Positions 6,024-6,937 of a stretch of DNA of 6,937 bases are shown in pieces (the stretch's first letter is position 1; every line of letters starts with the position of its first letter). The position numbers and the translations under genes were made by a program. Source of the DNA: Thermoplasmatota archaeon (GTDB taxonomy: Archaea; Thermoplasmatota; JAQUQK01); NCBI GenBank assembly GCA_028716125.1, contig JAQUQK010000098.1, positions 1-6,937 of the forward strand. Reading direction: 5' to 3'. The notes under the pieces were generated by a model, which was not told where the DNA came from, searched no databases, and saw only the letters and a list, made by a program, of their open reading frames with translations.

Positions 6024-6937
6024 TTACTTCTTCGCTTTGGTCAGGCATTCTGCGCCATCGTCCGTCATCAGGATATCGTCCTCGATGCGGATGCCGCCTT
6101 TCTTCGGAATGTAAATGCCAGGTTCAATCGTGAATGTCATGTCTTCTTCGCACTTGCCCTTTCCGGCAGGCGAGAGCGCAGGCGTTTCATGCACGTCAAG
6201 TCCAAGCCCGTGCCCTGTGGAGTGAACGTAGTTCCTGCCGTAGCCGCATTCCCGTATGTGGTCGCGCGCTGCTGCATCGATTTCTTTGAATTCAACGCCC
6301 TTTTTCGCCTTGTCCATCGCCTTCTTTTGTGCCTCAAGGACCGCGCAGTAAACCTCAACCCATTTCTCTGTCGGGCCGAGAACGAAGGTGCGCGTTATGT
6401 CAGAGCAATATCCGTTGACATAGACGCCAAAGTCGCAGATTACCGTGTCGCCGTCCTTTAGCTTGCGATCCGTGTTGTCATGGTGGGAATACGCTGAGTT
6501 TGAACCGGAGGCAATTATTGTGGCAAAAGACATGGATTGCGCGCCTTTGGTGCGGAGGATATAATCCAATTCCGCCGCCATCCTTTGCTCCGAAACTCCG
6601 CACCTTAGTATTTCGCGCTCTATACAGCCGACGCCATAATCTGCCAGTTTTGCCGCCTCGCGCATGCACTTCAGCTCTTGCTTGTCCTTCTTCATGCGCA
6701 TCTGGTTAACGAAGTCGTCGGTTGCTGCTTTTATGCCGTCCAGCGAAGAATCGCAGAGCACTTTTTTATACTTTTTCTCAGCGATTAATTTCTCTATCGC
6801 CTTCTGGCCATTCGCCTCATAATTCTTCAAGTCAGGATACGGGGAGAATATCTTCAAGCTTTCAACAGCCGCCTCTTCCCTTGCGCGGAATTCTTCGAGG
6901 GAAGACGTGAGCGCAATCGGCTCGCCTTTGCGGGGTA
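6024..6937 (-). CDS. pepQ: M24-family Xaa-Pro dipeptidase/aminopeptidase, N-terminus outside window
   Basis: This cytoplasmic metallopeptidase should cleave peptide bonds next to proline (X-Pro) in peptide turnover. About 303 residues are visible on the minus strand, reading from the right edge; related enzymes have about 350-360, so roughly 50 N-terminal residues are missing. The frame upstream of the TTG at 6857 is open to the edge and reads GEPIALTSS, fitting the creatinase-type N-terminal domain, so that TTG is not the start. The pita-bread catalytic domain is intact. The five dinuclear-metal ligands are Asp in CDFG (6432-6434), Asp in YCSDITRT (6399-6401), His in STGHGLGLD (6210-6212), Glu in TIEPG (6123-6125) and Glu in IRIEDD (6081-6083). 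The substrate-side SNSAYSHH motif is also present. SDITRTF and VHSTGHGLGLDVHE favour proline peptidases over methionine aminopeptidase. Dipeptidase versus aminopeptidase specificity cannot be settled from sequence. It converges on the Rsm22-like gene with no spacer. Confidence 0.92.
   Translation of the reverse strand, partial: PRKGEPIALTSSLEEFRAREEAAVESLKIFSPYPDLKNYEANGQKAIEKLIAEKKYKKVLCDSSLDGIKAATDDFVNQMRMKKDKQELKCMREAAKLADYGVGCIEREILRCGVSEQRMAAELDYILRTKGAQSMSFATIIASGSNSAYSHHDNTDRKLKDGDTVICDFGVYVNGYCSDITRTFVLGPTEKWVEVYCAVLEAQKKAMDKAKKGVEFKEIDAAARDHIRECGYGRNYVHSTGHGLGLDVHETPALSPAGKGKCEEDMTFTIEPGIYIPKKGGIRIEDDILMTDDGAECLTKAKK

Noticed and set aside
6855..6857. TTG on the minus strand as the start of the peptidase
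   Set aside because: At least 26 further residues upstream are open and resemble the N-terminal domain of proline peptidases, so the start lies beyond the window.

Overview
The window carries the distal half of an archaeal A-type (A/V-type) ATP synthase operon on the + strand, followed by an Rsm22/METTL17-family methyltransferase-like gene. A proline-peptidase gene on the - strand runs off the right edge. The family assignments rest on long, strongly conserved motifs read by eye. No database search or base-composition calculation was run.

The host is almost certainly an archaeon. The ATP synthase subunits have archaeal-style sequences, and the order C-F-A-B-D is the standard one in euryarchaeal and many DPANN operons. 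Shine-Dalgarno sites precede the operon genes. The next gene instead has a TATA-like box about 25 bases before a GTG start and no Shine-Dalgarno site, as expected for a leaderless archaeal transcript. GC content looks close to one half. I cannot fix the phylum. A DPANN or deep euryarchaeal lineage is a guess.

Layout: 2-538, C-terminal half of subunit C (5' end outside the window); 549-875, subunit F; 903-2645, catalytic subunit A; 2646-4040, non-catalytic subunit B; 4050-4679, central-stalk subunit D; 4680-4724, a short spacer with a promoter; 4725-6023, the Rsm22-like gene; 6024-6937, minus-strand M24 peptidase lacking its N-terminus. Coding density is extreme: the largest gap is 45 bases, A and B abut with no spacer, and the two convergent genes also abut with no spacer. 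There are no RNA genes, mobile elements, CRISPR arrays or long empty stretches.

A and B form the hexameric ATPase head, D and F form the rotating central shaft, and C is the socket joining the shaft to the membrane ring. The membrane and peripheral-stalk subunits (E, K, I, H) would be expected upstream of the window. The Rsm22-like protein belongs to ribosome biogenesis and the M24 enzyme to peptide turnover. Neither has an evident functional link to ATP synthesis.

I see no new multi-gene system here. The points most worth a second look are the modified P-loop of subunit A, the unusual cysteine spacing in the Rsm22-like protein, and the fact that F, A, B and D share one reading frame interrupted only by three single TAA codons.
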